Numbered from the stretch's first letter, positions 17,923 to 26,638 are shown. The stretch: DNA of 64,000 nucleotides from Asticcacaulis sp. SL142 (GCF_026625745.1 NZ_CP113061.1:1699501-1763500), one strand, 5' to 3'. Notes: generated from the sequence alone by a model not told the origin. Numbers and translations: made by a program.

Positions 17923-18552
17923 TCAGCGTACAGGGCGCGCCCGCTGAATTGGCGCTTTCGCCAGTGCCTGAACATGTTCCTCGATGACCTCTTTATAATA
18001 CGCCACCAATTCCTCACCTAGGCCCCTTTCACCGGGCGCCGTCAGTTCGGCCAAGTATTTCTTGCCAGATTCCGTCATAGTGACGGCGCCGTTGTGTCCC
18101 TTTGGCGGCCAATAAATATATTTTTGCTCTTTCAGATTAGTCGCCAGACGTTGGGCGCAGGTCGCATATTCACCAACATCCAAGCCCGCCGTTATCATTG
18201 CTGTCCATATTTGCTTCTTGGTCGTGTGGACTTTTCGCAGCGTAAGAAAAAGCAGTGCACAAAAATCGAACACCATGCGTGGAACAGGCTCGCGATGCGG
18301 CAAGTCGTCATGATCATTGACAACAGCCGGCTCCGACTTTACGTGACCGTAGCCGACCAGCCCTTGGATATCGCTCACGGACCTTTGGTTAAACGGCAAG
18401 AGTTGTATTGCGCTCGAGAAGGTTTCCGCGTGATCCGGGTTATGCTTCGCTACGATTTGAAGGAGCTTTGGCGTAGCGGCCAAGAAGCTATTTAGCAGGC
18501 GCACGGCCTCCTGATAGCTCACATCCTCCCGAAGCCCCTCCCCCTTTGTCAC
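17923..18552 (-). CDS. Hypothetical protein, possible winged-helix regulator
   Basis: A 209-residue protein starting with GTG at 18552 (AAGG upstream). The N-terminal half is helical (VSYQEAVRLLNSFLAATPKL). Residues about 100-170 could be a winged helix (ALLFLTLRKVHTTKKQIWTA, then LKEQKYIYWPPKGHNGAVTM, TESGKKYLAEL), as in transcription factors or adaptor proteins of defence islands. I do not recognise a named family. It lies between the Hachiman genes and the EAD operon, pointing leftward. Confidence 0.65.
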   Translation of the reverse strand: MTKGEGLREDVSYQEAVRLLNSFLAATPKLLQIVAKHNPDHAETFSSAIQLLPFNQRSVSDIQGLVGYGHVKSEPAVVNDHDDLPHREPVPRMVFDFCALLFLTLRKVHTTKKQIWTAMITAGLDVGEYATCAQRLATNLKEQKYIYWPPKGHNGAVTMTESGKKYLAELTAPGERGLGEELVAYYKEVIEEHVQALAKAPIQRARPVR

Positions 18553-18901
18553 GAACGTTAACCTTCTATAAAGCTTTCTGCACTAAAAAAAGTAGAGAGA
18601 ATCGGTGTCTAGCCATCTCAATCGTTTCGCTTGCAATCGATAAAAATCAAATCAAACAAAATCAATCCAAAGCAAACCGTACCACATTGGGACGATGTTG
18701 CAAAGCTATGATTCGGCACCAGTTTTTAGGCAAAATGTCAATTCGAATGAATCGAAGAAGACCGCATTGCTTTTTGGTGGATTTGGTTAAAGCGAACACG
18801 AACCAAGGCCACTTATCGGAAACGTAAGGAAAATTCTTTTGTATTCAAAACGTTAGTGTGAATAATCCGACATCGAAATCAGCCTAGAAAGGATTGTTTC
18901 G
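18553..18901. other. AT-rich intergenic region
   Basis: About 350 bases between divergent genes. Positions about 18640-18690 are a run of A/C-rich sequence with repeated AATCAAA-like units (AAATCAAATCAAACAAAATC). A loosely similar AT-rich stretch lies on the other strand just before the tRNA fragment (about 26213-26270). No frame is supported. Confidence 0.35.
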
Positions 18902-19339
18902 ATGTCTCAACCCACAAACGTCAAAAGCCAAGTTCTCTGGCCGATTATTGTAAATCTTGTGTCTGCCCTCATCGGGGTGCTGCTTGGCGCAACTTTCACC
19001 GCCTCAACTAATCATGTGACCGCAATGCTCGGCGGCTGTACGACTACCGTTTTTCAGGAGGTCCGCCGTGGTGAAGAGATGCTTATCTCGGCATCGGCCG
19101 ACTCCGTAGCTCCACTTGTCAGCGATGCGTTGGCCGAAGCCCCTCGGTGTTCGGCCGCCAATGTGCTTGCAAGTGCGGTAAATGCTCGTGCTTTTGCTGA
19201 AGCCCGGTCACTCTCGGCGGGAGCAGATAAAGAGGAAGCGCGTAAACGCTGTTATGACTACGCCTTGAAGGCACGCCGGCTCGGAGACCAAACCCCTCGC
19301 GTCGCGGGCTTGCTGGCGGGATGCAAGGCCGTGGTATGA
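18902..19339 (+). CDS. Small membrane-anchored hypothetical protein
   Basis: A 145-residue protein with one N-terminal membrane segment at about residues 11-33 (LWPIIVNLVSALIGVLLGAT), then a helical soluble part with two cysteines placed like a disulfide pair (APRCSAANV and RKRCYDYALK) and another near the end (LLAGCKAVV). The ATG at 18902 has AAAGGA ten bases upstream. The tail looks like a short TPR-type helix pair. No family recognised. It lies upstream of the EAD operon on the same strand, but 520 bases separate them, so co-transcription is uncertain. Confidence 0.65.
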   Translation: MSQPTNVKSQVLWPIIVNLVSALIGVLLGATFTASTNHVTAMLGGCTTTVFQEVRRGEEMLISASADSVAPLVSDALAEAPRCSAANVLASAVNARAFAEARSLSAGADKEEARKRCYDYALKARRLGDQTPRVAGLLAGCKAVV

Positions 19340-19862
19340 AGCCAACTCGAACCAAACGGTGGGGGCCGTGGCTCACCGTTTGTGTTCCGCTTCCCCAATT
19401 GCCAAAATATCGGAACCGCCTCATTCTGAAGGGCGGCCCGCTTGTAAAGCGGCGCACTCCCTCCCCAATCAGCCCAACCTCATGGGGCCGGAGCGGTAAG
19501 ATGTGATAAGGCCGTTGCGCAATAACAACACTTTTCCACCTAAGAAAGATCAGGATGAAAAAGAGTGGAAATCTATCCTTGATTGTGTTGTGCCTATCCT
19601 CCTGATTGTGTTGTACCCTTGCTCTTGTGAGCCCGAAAAAGTTCGATTGTCCGGGTCGTGTCAATATCTTTGTTCCATAGTTTTTTTCGCGTAATTTTTG
19701 ATCCCCTTTCATATACCGGCGACGCTGGAAGCGGCGGCTGTATAGTGAATTAGGAAATCAAAGACCCACGCTTGATGGCGTTCAAGCTACAAATCGGCGT
19801 TTTCCAATCATGTGACGTTTTCACACGCAGAACGTCCTCACATTTAGACTAGGGGAATCTGG
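19340..19862. other. Long gap before the EAD operon: hairpin and direct repeat
   Basis: No convincing gene. A perfect 9-bp stem (CAAACGGTG at 19353-19361, CACCGTTTG at 19374-19382) lies just after the preceding stop and may end its transcript, though no T-run follows. Farther down, TGATTGTGTTGT occurs twice (19580-19591 and 19603-19614), 23 bases apart, which could be a regulator site or part of the operon promoter. Confidence 0.4.
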
Positions 19863-20915
19863 ATGGCCGTCTTTAGGATTGTTAACAACAAGATTTTCAA
19901 CGACGCCAATACGGCGGGGCAATTCCGCGCACTGGAAGCACTCGATACGACGCCACTTGCCGCATTTACACAAATCGGCTTTGGGCTGCCACTGACGATT
20001 GAACTCCGCCACGTTTACACGGGTAAATATCCAAAGGCCGGCTTGTTCGACAAAGCGAAGGACGTTGCCGTCGTATCGGGGCTTAAGGATTATTCGATAT
20101 TTGCAGCGACCTCACGTGCGTTGAATTTCCTCGCCCCGAACATTGCTTCCCGGTCCCACCTAAATATGCCGAGTCCGTTCAACGACGGCACACCGGTCAT
20201 CGCATACTCACCGGCCGTCGTGAGCGATTCGCTGGTTCTAGGAATCGAGTTCGCGGTCGATAATTTCCCCGGCGCATTGCTGGCGCAACTGGGATCGGCG
20301 TTGCAGAAAGTCGGTGAAATTCCACTGATGCTGCCAAATGCCGGCCTGCTAATGGGCGCAGGAGAACTGATCAAGTTAACCGCCGGGCTGGGTGATGCCC
20401 TGTTCGACGGTAAGTCCGAATTCTCAATAACCGAGTCCATCAATTTCGACCGCCCTGGGACCAGTACCGCCGTCGCAGAATTCCGAATTCTGAGCCGTGA
20501 TCCAAGCCTTTCTGCGGGATTCGAGTATGACGAGCGGCTCGGCATTGTGGAAAGCGGGTCGAAAAAGCCGTACAATGGCGATGAACCCTATGCCGTGATC
20601 AGCCTCGATGGCAAGCCCCGTCCGAATCTGGCCAACTTCGCCCCTACGGTGGCCAGCGCCGCGATCATAAAACGTTTTTTCAACATGCAGGAGGGCGGAA
20701 CGGCAACGATAGAGGCCGTCGTCGATGGATTAAAACTGGCGTCGGAAATGGCATACCGGCAAAAGGCCGACGATGTGCAGAAGAAATTGGATGCCCTGCC
20801 GGCGACGGATACGGCCGGGCGAGCGGCGCTGACATCACAGCGCGACGCACTGATCAAGAATATCACCAACGCATTGCTGGTGCCCGCTAAGGAGGGTGCG
20901 GGCAATGGTCAGTAA
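19863..20915 (+). CDS. Unknown protein, first gene of the EAD-peptidase operon
   Basis: A 350-residue protein. AGGGG lies eight bases before the ATG. No signal peptide, membrane segment or family motif is evident. The middle has small-residue-rich helices (LLMGAGELIKLTAGLGDALF) flanked by beta-rich parts, and the C-terminal 60 residues form a charged helix (ADDVQKKLDALPATDTAGRA). The stop overlaps the next gene's start, so it is made together with the NlpC/P60 protein. Possible roles are a structural or surface component, or the substrate of the two peptidases in the operon; this is speculation. Confidence 0.75.
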   Translation: MAVFRIVNNKIFNDANTAGQFRALEALDTTPLAAFTQIGFGLPLTIELRHVYTGKYPKAGLFDKAKDVAVVSGLKDYSIFAATSRALNFLAPNIASRSHLNMPSPFNDGTPVIAYSPAVVSDSLVLGIEFAVDNFPGALLAQLGSALQKVGEIPLMLPNAGLLMGAGELIKLTAGLGDALFDGKSEFSITESINFDRPGTSTAVAEFRILSRDPSLSAGFEYDERLGIVESGSKKPYNGDEPYAVISLDGKPRPNLANFAPTVASAAIIKRFFNMQEGGTATIEAVVDGLKLASEMAYRQKADDVQKKLDALPATDTAGRAALTSQRDALIKNITNALLVPAKEGAGNGQ

Positions 20916-21927
20916 ATCGGTTTTTCGGGCCGCCTGCGAAGGCGAATTGGATAAGCCATATATCTGGGGCGGCAGCGGACCCGTCGGCTACGATTGCTCC
21001 GGCTTTGTGCAATGGGCGCTGTCCAAACTCAATCTCGACCCGCCCGGCGACCAGACGGCCGAAGGGCTATACCGCTACTTCGCGGCGCAGAACCGGGCTT
21101 CAGCCGTCACCCTAGCAGAGAGTACAATTGGCGACATCGTCTTTTTCGGTTCCGCTTCGGCGGTCACGCACGTTGCCTTGTGTTGGGACGATGGCAACAT
21201 GCTGGAGGCTGGCGGGGGCGGACGGACGACCGTCACGCCGGAAATCGCCCGCCAGCAAGGCGCCTGCGTCCGCATCCGGCCGGTCACGCGCCGCCGGGAC
21301 CGCGTTGCTATCCTGCGTCCTCAGGCCCTAGCCTGGACAGCAGGGTCGACCTTGGAGGCGTTGGAGGCGGGAGCCTTCGGCCGCTACGAGGGACAGCCGG
21401 TCACATTGTGGCTCTCGGACGGCCGTCATATGCAACTGAAAAGTCCCTATGCTTTTGTCGACGACGCCGGATTGGAATGGCCAGTGCCGGCGGAAACCAT
21501 CGTCGATGGCGCCTCTATCCCGAACTTTTTGTGGTCGGTTACCGGCGGCCCTTTCGAGGGGCAGTACCGCAACGCCTCCATCATCCACGACTATTATTGC
21601 GACGAAAAAACGCGGACGTGGCAGGCGACACACGAGATGTTCTATGGGGGGATGCGGTGCAGCGGCGTCGGCATGATGCGGGCCAAGACGATGTTCTATG
21701 CCGTCTACCGCTTCGGCCCCCGCTGGACGCAGGCTCCGGTCAGGAGCGCGCTGGAAGCGATGGGACTGGAGGGAAACTTTGTGGATATCGCAACGGTCTC
21801 CCTTCCCGCCGAACCCTTCGACGCAGCCAGCTTGAAGGCCGATGCCGCTAGGATTGCGGCCGAAGACCTGGATATTGCCGCCATAAAGCAACTGGCAGAG
21901 GCGCGTCGTGCCGGGGTGACGCAATGA
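20905..21927 (+). CDS. NlpC/P60 peptidase fused to a DUF1353 domain
   Basis: About 340 residues from ATG 20905, which has GGAGG nine bases upstream and overlaps the previous stop by 11 bases. The N-terminal NlpC/P60 domain (about 8-130) has the catalytic cysteine in GYDCSGFVQW (C31) and histidine in VTHVALCWDD (H89). The C-terminal domain (about 170-290) matches DUF1353: VPAETIVDGASIPNFLWSVT, GPFEGQYRNASIIHDYYCD, then HEMFYGGMR. NlpC/P60 enzymes cut D-Glu-mDAP-type peptide bonds or act as acyltransferases; DUF1353 is common in phage and conflict loci. No signal peptide is seen, so the enzyme may act inside the cell. It is coupled to the EAD-protease gene by an ATGA overlap. Confidence 0.88.
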   Translation: MVSKSVFRAACEGELDKPYIWGGSGPVGYDCSGFVQWALSKLNLDPPGDQTAEGLYRYFAAQNRASAVTLAESTIGDIVFFGSASAVTHVALCWDDGNMLEAGGGGRTTVTPEIARQQGACVRIRPVTRRRDRVAILRPQALAWTAGSTLEALEAGAFGRYEGQPVTLWLSDGRHMQLKSPYAFVDDAGLEWPVPAETIVDGASIPNFLWSVTGGPFEGQYRNASIIHDYYCDEKTRTWQATHEMFYGGMRCSGVGMMRAKTMFYAVYRFGPRWTQAPVRSALEAMGLEGNFVDIATVSLPAEPFDAASLKADAARIAAEDLDIAAIKQLAEARRAGVTQ

Positions 21928-23003
21928 TCGACGATCCCAACCTGAGCACCGAAGACCTCACAGATATTAAGGAAGCTATCCACCGCGCCTATAGCCGGCA
22001 AGGATCCCTCCAGGTCGCCTTGTCGCAGAACTGGGGGCTGCAACTTGGGGACGTTGTGGCCCTGCCCGCACCCTACTTGGAAATCATCGACGGTCTGGTC
22101 GAATGGGCCCACAGCAAGGGGCGCGCGCTCGACCTGCTGGCCATGCTATGGAGGGAGACCCCGGGCAATCCAAAGCTAAAGGAGGCGGCGCAACGCCTGC
22201 TGCCCAGTCCTGCCGCCGCGCTGAACCAGCCGCAGACGACACGCAACATGATCGCGTCCTCAGCCAAGGGTGTACCGGCGTCGCTAGAGGCGATGGTAAA
22301 CCCGCGGTCGCAGCTGATAAATTTTGGCGCGTTTCTGGAAAAGCTCAAAGTCATCGGCTCGGCGATCTGCCGGGTCGAGACTCCCGTGTCGAAGGGAACC
22401 GGCTTTTTGATAGGCCCAAACACGGTAATGACCAATTACCACGTCGTTGAGAAGCTGCAGGCGAACCTACCGCCCGGCAACGTTGTCACCTGCCGTTTCG
22501 ACTACTGGAATGCCGAGCCCGGCGCAGACCCGAAGGGAACGCCCGTCAAACTGAGGCGAGATAATTGGCTGCGTGACTGGAGCCCTTATTCCGATAGCGA
22601 CCTCGGCGCAAAGGGGCAGCCGACGGACAAGGAACTCGACTACGCGCTGCTTGTGCTCGATAGTCCGATGAACGCATCGCGCATCCCACTAGCGCTCTCG
22701 ACGGAACCGCCGGTCGTCATGCGCGAGGATGTCGTTACCGTCCTTCAGCACGCCAAGGGCGCGTTTCTCGGCCTAGCTTGGGGCGTCGTTACCGAATTTC
22801 CCGGAAACGGCCTGCGTTATCGTTATGACGTGACGACCGACCACGGCTCTTCGGGCGCCCCCCTGTTTGCCGCCAACCTTGACCTAATCGGACTGCATCA
22901 CGCGGCCGACCCGGCGAACGATCCAATATACAACCAATCCGTTCCGTTGTGGCGCATCGCACGCGAGCTCGAGGCCAACAACATTCTCCTGACTTCACTT
23001 TGA
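21924..23003 (+). CDS. Effector-associated domain (EAD1-like) plus trypsin-like serine protease
   Basis: A 359-residue protein. Residues about 5-92 form a helical EAD1-like domain (APYLEIIDGLVEWAHSKGRA and LLAMLWRETPGNPKLKEA), known from conflict systems where matching EADs bring effectors to sensors. Residues about 140-355 form a trypsin-fold protease with H173 (MTNYHVVE), D239 (ELDYALLVLD) and S310 (DHGSSGAPLF), so the triad is complete. There is no signal peptide, so it is likely cytoplasmic. In such systems the protease is released or switched on by a partner carrying another EAD; the next gene is a good candidate. Overlaps link it to both neighbours (ATGA and TGATG). Confidence 0.88.
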   Translation: MIDDPNLSTEDLTDIKEAIHRAYSRQGSLQVALSQNWGLQLGDVVALPAPYLEIIDGLVEWAHSKGRALDLLAMLWRETPGNPKLKEAAQRLLPSPAAALNQPQTTRNMIASSAKGVPASLEAMVNPRSQLINFGAFLEKLKVIGSAICRVETPVSKGTGFLIGPNTVMTNYHVVEKLQANLPPGNVVTCRFDYWNAEPGADPKGTPVKLRRDNWLRDWSPYSDSDLGAKGQPTDKELDYALLVLDSPMNASRIPLALSTEPPVVMREDVVTVLQHAKGAFLGLAWGVVTEFPGNGLRYRYDVTTDHGSSGAPLFAANLDLIGLHHAADPANDPIYNQSVPLWRIARELEANNILLTSL

Positions 23004-24337
23004 TGACACCGGAAATACTGAAGATATTCCACGCCATACTGCTGAGAGCCTTCGGCGATTGGCACGGAGGTCGGAAGCTGGATACCCTCCTGCAAAAGGA
23101 AATGGGCTTCGGCCTTCACTATTATGTCCCTGACGGGCCATTGGAAGACGAACTGGATGCGCTGATTACCAAAGTCACCAACATGGGGAAGTTCGACGCG
23201 TTCGTCGATGCCGTCTATAAGGCACTGCCCGCCAATGCTGAACTTCGCGCCTGGGTGAGCGACAACTGTCCGGATATCTATTGCCATGTTTCTGCAGCTG
23301 AACATGAAAAGGCGTTGCAGCAGGGAACTTTTCTCGAACAGGCAACGGCTGCGACCCTGGCGCTTGATCTGATCAAAAACACGCCGGCGGCAAAGGCGCT
23401 TGTCGTAGGAGCTGTGTGGATGACGGACGCGGCGCAGAAAATTGACGAACTAGAATTTCATAAAGACCTCCATAATGTCCTTCATATCGTCCAGATAACA
23501 ATCTTCGGGCAACTGCGCGACGAGATACTGCTAGCGGACCAGCGTGTACTTGACATCAACAGGATCAAGGAACTGGTCGAGGGATTGAGACCCAGCCAGA
23601 AAACGCTGGACGGGATTGCGCGCAAATCTCCGCTGCGGGTTAAGGGGCACGAGACCCAGATTTCGCCAGCCTTGACGGCGCTGATCGAGCGGTTTGACAA
23701 ACTTGACCAGCGCTCGGGTTCCGATTCCCTTCACGGCCAACTAATGAGCTGGCTAGGAAAAGTGGAGTCGTGGCTGCAATATTACATGGGATTGCTGGCC
23801 AACAGCCTGTGCGATAAAGCGCGCAGCCTGCCGATCCTCGAAATACGGGACCTGATGAAGCAGGTTCGGCAGGACACCAATCCGGGAGATGTACTTCACG
23901 AGCGGCTGGCCGCCGCCGAAATCGCGCTCGACGGATTGGATACGCAGTGGCGAAATCTGCTGCAAAAACATGCCGACTGGCAGGCCGTGGACAACGAATT
24001 CTGGCATATCTCGACGCAATATCTTGGACGCCAGGGCGAAACAACAGCCGGCTTCGAACATGACTGGGCCGATCTCAGCAGAAAGGTGGTCTCAGTGACT
24101 CGTGAGGACGACGATGAGCTGATGCTGAAGACGATGGGTTCGCGCAAGCAGGAGTTCGAGGCGCTCATGCCGTCGCCTCCGGCGCCGTTTACGAGGGACA
24201 TGCGCTTTGCCCTCAGTTTCTACATAAATGCCTGCCGAATGAAGTTTCAGGGCATTGACGATCGCCTGTTAACCGTCTGCGGCGAGATGACCATGTGGAG
24301 CACGCCGCTTGGCACATTTTTGGAGGACCGGCAATGA
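23003..24337 (+). CDS. Protein with N-terminal EAD-like domain and long helical region
   Basis: A 444-residue protein starting at ATG 23003 inside the preceding stop (TGATG). Residues about 1-92 show the same pattern as the EAD1 domain of the upstream protease: KLDTLLQKEMGFGLHYYVPD, then PLEDELDALITKVTNMGKFD and ending ALPANAELRAWV. The remaining 350 residues are alpha-helical with no signature motif (KIDELEFHKDLHNVLHIVQI; DEILLADQRVLDINRIKELV) and resemble a scaffold or sensor region. I infer homotypic EAD pairing with the protease. It has no visible catalytic domain. Confidence 0.78.
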   Translation: MTPEILKIFHAILLRAFGDWHGGRKLDTLLQKEMGFGLHYYVPDGPLEDELDALITKVTNMGKFDAFVDAVYKALPANAELRAWVSDNCPDIYCHVSAAEHEKALQQGTFLEQATAATLALDLIKNTPAAKALVVGAVWMTDAAQKIDELEFHKDLHNVLHIVQITIFGQLRDEILLADQRVLDINRIKELVEGLRPSQKTLDGIARKSPLRVKGHETQISPALTALIERFDKLDQRSGSDSLHGQLMSWLGKVESWLQYYMGLLANSLCDKARSLPILEIRDLMKQVRQDTNPGDVLHERLAAAEIALDGLDTQWRNLLQKHADWQAVDNEFWHISTQYLGRQGETTAGFEHDWADLSRKVVSVTREDDDELMLKTMGSRKQEFEALMPSPPAPFTRDMRFALSFYINACRMKFQGIDDRLLTVCGEMTMWSTPLGTFLEDRQ

Positions 24338-26070
24338 CGGTGGCTGAGACACGGCAGCCGGCGAAGGTCAGCGATTGGCCCGTGGCCGGCGACCTGCGCG
24401 CCGAACATTTCAAGCTGATGCGGAAATGCCAGAAGCTGGCTCCCTATCATCAGCTTGTGATCGCCGACGCTTTCCGGTTGCGGGCCGCGAAAGCTGGCGC
24501 TTGGATACGCAGTCCGGCCGAACAGAACATCGTCCAAGGCATGATCGATTATTGGACGGCGCGGATCGCAACCATACCCGACAAAAAGACCTATCCGCAC
24601 CTTGTTGAGCTGACCGATTTTGACGAAAATATGGAGTCTCAAGCCGGGAATGTCTGGGCCTCCCATGCCCAGGCGGCCTTCGATAGCTTGCCCGCGAGTA
24701 AACAGGAGGATGCTTGGGCGATCGTCTGCGTCGTAGCGGCGGCAGAAGACCGGAACGGCACCGTATCGCTGACCTTGAAGCAGATCAACGACAGGCTGGG
24801 CAAAAACGCCCACGTCGGCCTCATGAAGGCGCTGGTTGGCGCCGACATCCTGCGCCGTACGGTAGCGGGAAAAGGTGGTGAAGACCGGTTCGAACTGGCC
24901 TCCGGCTTGCTGGCGCGGTATTGGCCGTTATTGAAGACGTGGCTTGAGCGGCCACCTTCGGAAACCGATATTCTGGGGCAGCAGGAGGGCCTCGCGAAGC
25001 GGTGGCTGGAGTCGGATCGCGACAAAGGCTACTTGCTGAGCGGCAAGGCGCTGGAGACGGCCAGGGAGGTTCTGGCGCGGCATTCTCAAAACGCTCACCT
25101 TGAGGAATTCGTCAAGGCCAGCAATGCCGCAGAGACTGCACATCAGCGCTCGAAGAGTCAGACCCGCAACATAGCCGCCGTCTCGATTTTCGCTACACTC
25201 ACCGTACTGATAGCGGGTGGCCGCTGGTACATCGACAACAGCGCTTCGGACGCGGTGACGCAAACGAATAACGAAGTCGCATCGTCTGCGGCTGTGGACG
25301 GCGATATCCCGGTTGTCGGTGCGCCAGTCACATTACAACAGGGAAAGCTGTCGCAGCGCGACGCACAGAAGATCGTCGCCGAAATCGAAAGCGCGCAAAC
25401 CTCCGAAAATGCCACGGCGGCAGATGCCGACTCTATCAGTGGGAGCATGTGGATCGGGGCGACGGGCAATTCGGTACTGGTTGATGTGACAACCGGACGC
25501 TTCGTCGATCCCGCCACGGTAAAGCCGAACCAGATCTACAAACTGTATTACAATGTGTGGCTTCGCACGGCGTCGCCGGCGTCGGCTACCAACTATGCGT
25601 CGGCGACGCCGATTGCTCTTATAAACCAGGGCTCCCTCGTTTACGCCAAGGACGGGCCAGTACCCTATGACCGACCGTCAGGCCGACAATACTGGCTGAA
25701 GGTTTCAGTCGTGCCTATGGCGATCGAAGATCACCTGCCGCCGGTAAAGACCCCGGGCGTTTACGTCCAATATCCGCCTGGTGACAGCCGCGAGATCAGT
25801 GCACTTGTCGCGGAGCTGCGTAAAGCATTTCCAAAGACGAAGGGGCAACAGTTGCTTCAGGCCCGCGGCCTGCGTGAAGTCCGCTATTTCAACAAGGGTC
25901 AAAGGGCTGCAGCGCAAGATTTGGCTAAGAAGGCGACCGCCATCTTGCGACAAAGCGATCCGAACGCTCCGGAACTTCTGGTAAAGGATTTCAGCCCGAT
26001 CTACAAAAGCGGTGAAAATGCCTTTCTCGAAATATGGATAGATCCGGTTTCCGTAGATAAAACCGAATAA
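24334..26070 (+). CDS. Membrane protein with STAND-like C-terminal winged-helix module, NTPase domain missing
   Basis: A 578-residue protein from ATG 24334, overlapping the upstream stop. Residues about 115-285 resemble the part that follows the NTPase in nSTAND1-type proteins: a winged helix (LKQINDRLGKNAHVGLMKAL), then WPLLKTWLERPP and a helical arm with SDRDKGYLLSGKALETA and EFVKASNAAE. A single membrane segment follows (about 280-297). The rest would be periplasmic, ending in an alpha/beta domain (VYVQYPPGDSREISALVAEL; REVRYFNKGQRAAAQDLA; AFLEIWIDP) like the VYIQ...RYF...LEVW domain seen at the C-terminus of some conflict effectors. No Walker A is present, so it cannot act as a STAND switch by itself. 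Confidence 0.8.
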   Translation: MTVAETRQPAKVSDWPVAGDLRAEHFKLMRKCQKLAPYHQLVIADAFRLRAAKAGAWIRSPAEQNIVQGMIDYWTARIATIPDKKTYPHLVELTDFDENMESQAGNVWASHAQAAFDSLPASKQEDAWAIVCVVAAAEDRNGTVSLTLKQINDRLGKNAHVGLMKALVGADILRRTVAGKGGEDRFELASGLLARYWPLLKTWLERPPSETDILGQQEGLAKRWLESDRDKGYLLSGKALETAREVLARHSQNAHLEEFVKASNAAETAHQRSKSQTRNIAAVSIFATLTVLIAGGRWYIDNSASDAVTQTNNEVASSAAVDGDIPVVGAPVTLQQGKLSQRDAQKIVAEIESAQTSENATAADADSISGSMWIGATGNSVLVDVTTGRFVDPATVKPNQIYKLYYNVWLRTASPASATNYASATPIALINQGSLVYAKDGPVPYDRPSGRQYWLKVSVVPMAIEDHLPPVKTPGVYVQYPPGDSREISALVAELRKAFPKTKGQQLLQARGLREVRYFNKGQRAAAQDLAKKATAILRQSDPNAPELLVKDFSPIYKSGENAFLEIWIDPVSVDKTE

Positions 26071-26276
26071 GGTCGATTGGAAACCCGATGATTGAGGCTG
26101 GTCTTCAGCAATTGTAGACGTCGTAGAACAGGATGGCTTGCCACCGACTTTTCTTGAGATTGGGCTAGTGCAAAATGACACGCCAGTAGCACGCAGCATA
26201 AGCGGAATGCTTTATTTTGCTTGCGTACCATTGCTGTGCTTTGCTAAGATTTGCCTTTGATTTTGTTAAGTTTCTT

Positions 26277-26326
26277 CTTCGTTGACATCGTAGGGGTCAC
26301 AGGTTCAATCCCTGTCGGGTCCACCA
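26277..26326 (+). other. 3' half of a tRNA-Val(GAC) gene, probable island attachment site
   Basis: Fifty bases fold as the 3' half of a tRNA: anticodon arm CTTCG-TTGACAT-CGTAG (anticodon GAC, one T-T mismatch), variable loop GGGTC, T-arm ACAGG-TTCAATC-CCTGT, acceptor strand CGGGTCC, discriminator A and CCA at 26324-26326. Upstream bases do not pair with the acceptor strand or form a D-arm, so the 5' half is absent. Such 3' halves with the break near the anticodon loop are what tRNA-targeting integrases leave at the far end of an inserted element. CCA points right, so the inserted DNA lies to the left. The intact tRNA is not in the window. Confidence 0.7.
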
Positions 26327-26507
26327 TTTTACTTCCGAAGACTAAAAACTCCTGACTAATGCTTATTAGGATTGAGTTTCAAGCGGTTCTACAACCCAGA
26401 TTCTGAGTTTAAATCAGCCTTCCATCTAACAGTCGTTTGAGCACACTGCGCTTGTCATCTATCCGCCGTCAAAGATGATGGGACGATTGGGTTTCTCAAA
26501 ACAGTGT

Positions 26508-26638
26508 CATAAAATCGAGAGCATTTTCGGAAAGTTTAAGGACTAGCGAAGCGTCACGACCCATTACGACCGATGCGCTCAGACATTCTTTATGCCATCT
26601 GCATCGCTATAAACTTCGCCTTCTGGATCAATCGATAA
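26508..26638 (+). pseudogene. Remnant of an IS5-family transposase C-terminus
   Basis: The end of a DDE transposase is readable: HKIESIFGKFKD, a stop, then RSVTTHYDRC, and after a frame change AICIAINFAFWINR and a stop. IS5-type transposases end with IE-x-FGRLKDWRR-x-TRYDR and then a hydrophobic tail. With one nonsense codon and at least one frameshift, it is dead. No terminal repeats were identified. Confidence 0.6.

Noticed and set aside
17606-17947. A 113-codon frame after hamB
   Set aside because: No family similarity, no ribosome site and it overlaps the end of the converging gene; it looks like chance.
19863-24337. Prophage lysis or tail genes (because of NlpC/P60 and DUF1353)
   Set aside because: No phage structural, holin or terminase genes are near, and the coupled EAD-protease genes fit a conflict system better.
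26291-26326. Acceptor piece of a permuted (two-piece) tmRNA
   Set aside because: The TCCACCA end suggested it, but the upstream bases form an anticodon arm with loop TTGACAT, and no 5' tmRNA half follows. A tRNA-Val(GAC) 3' half explains more bases.
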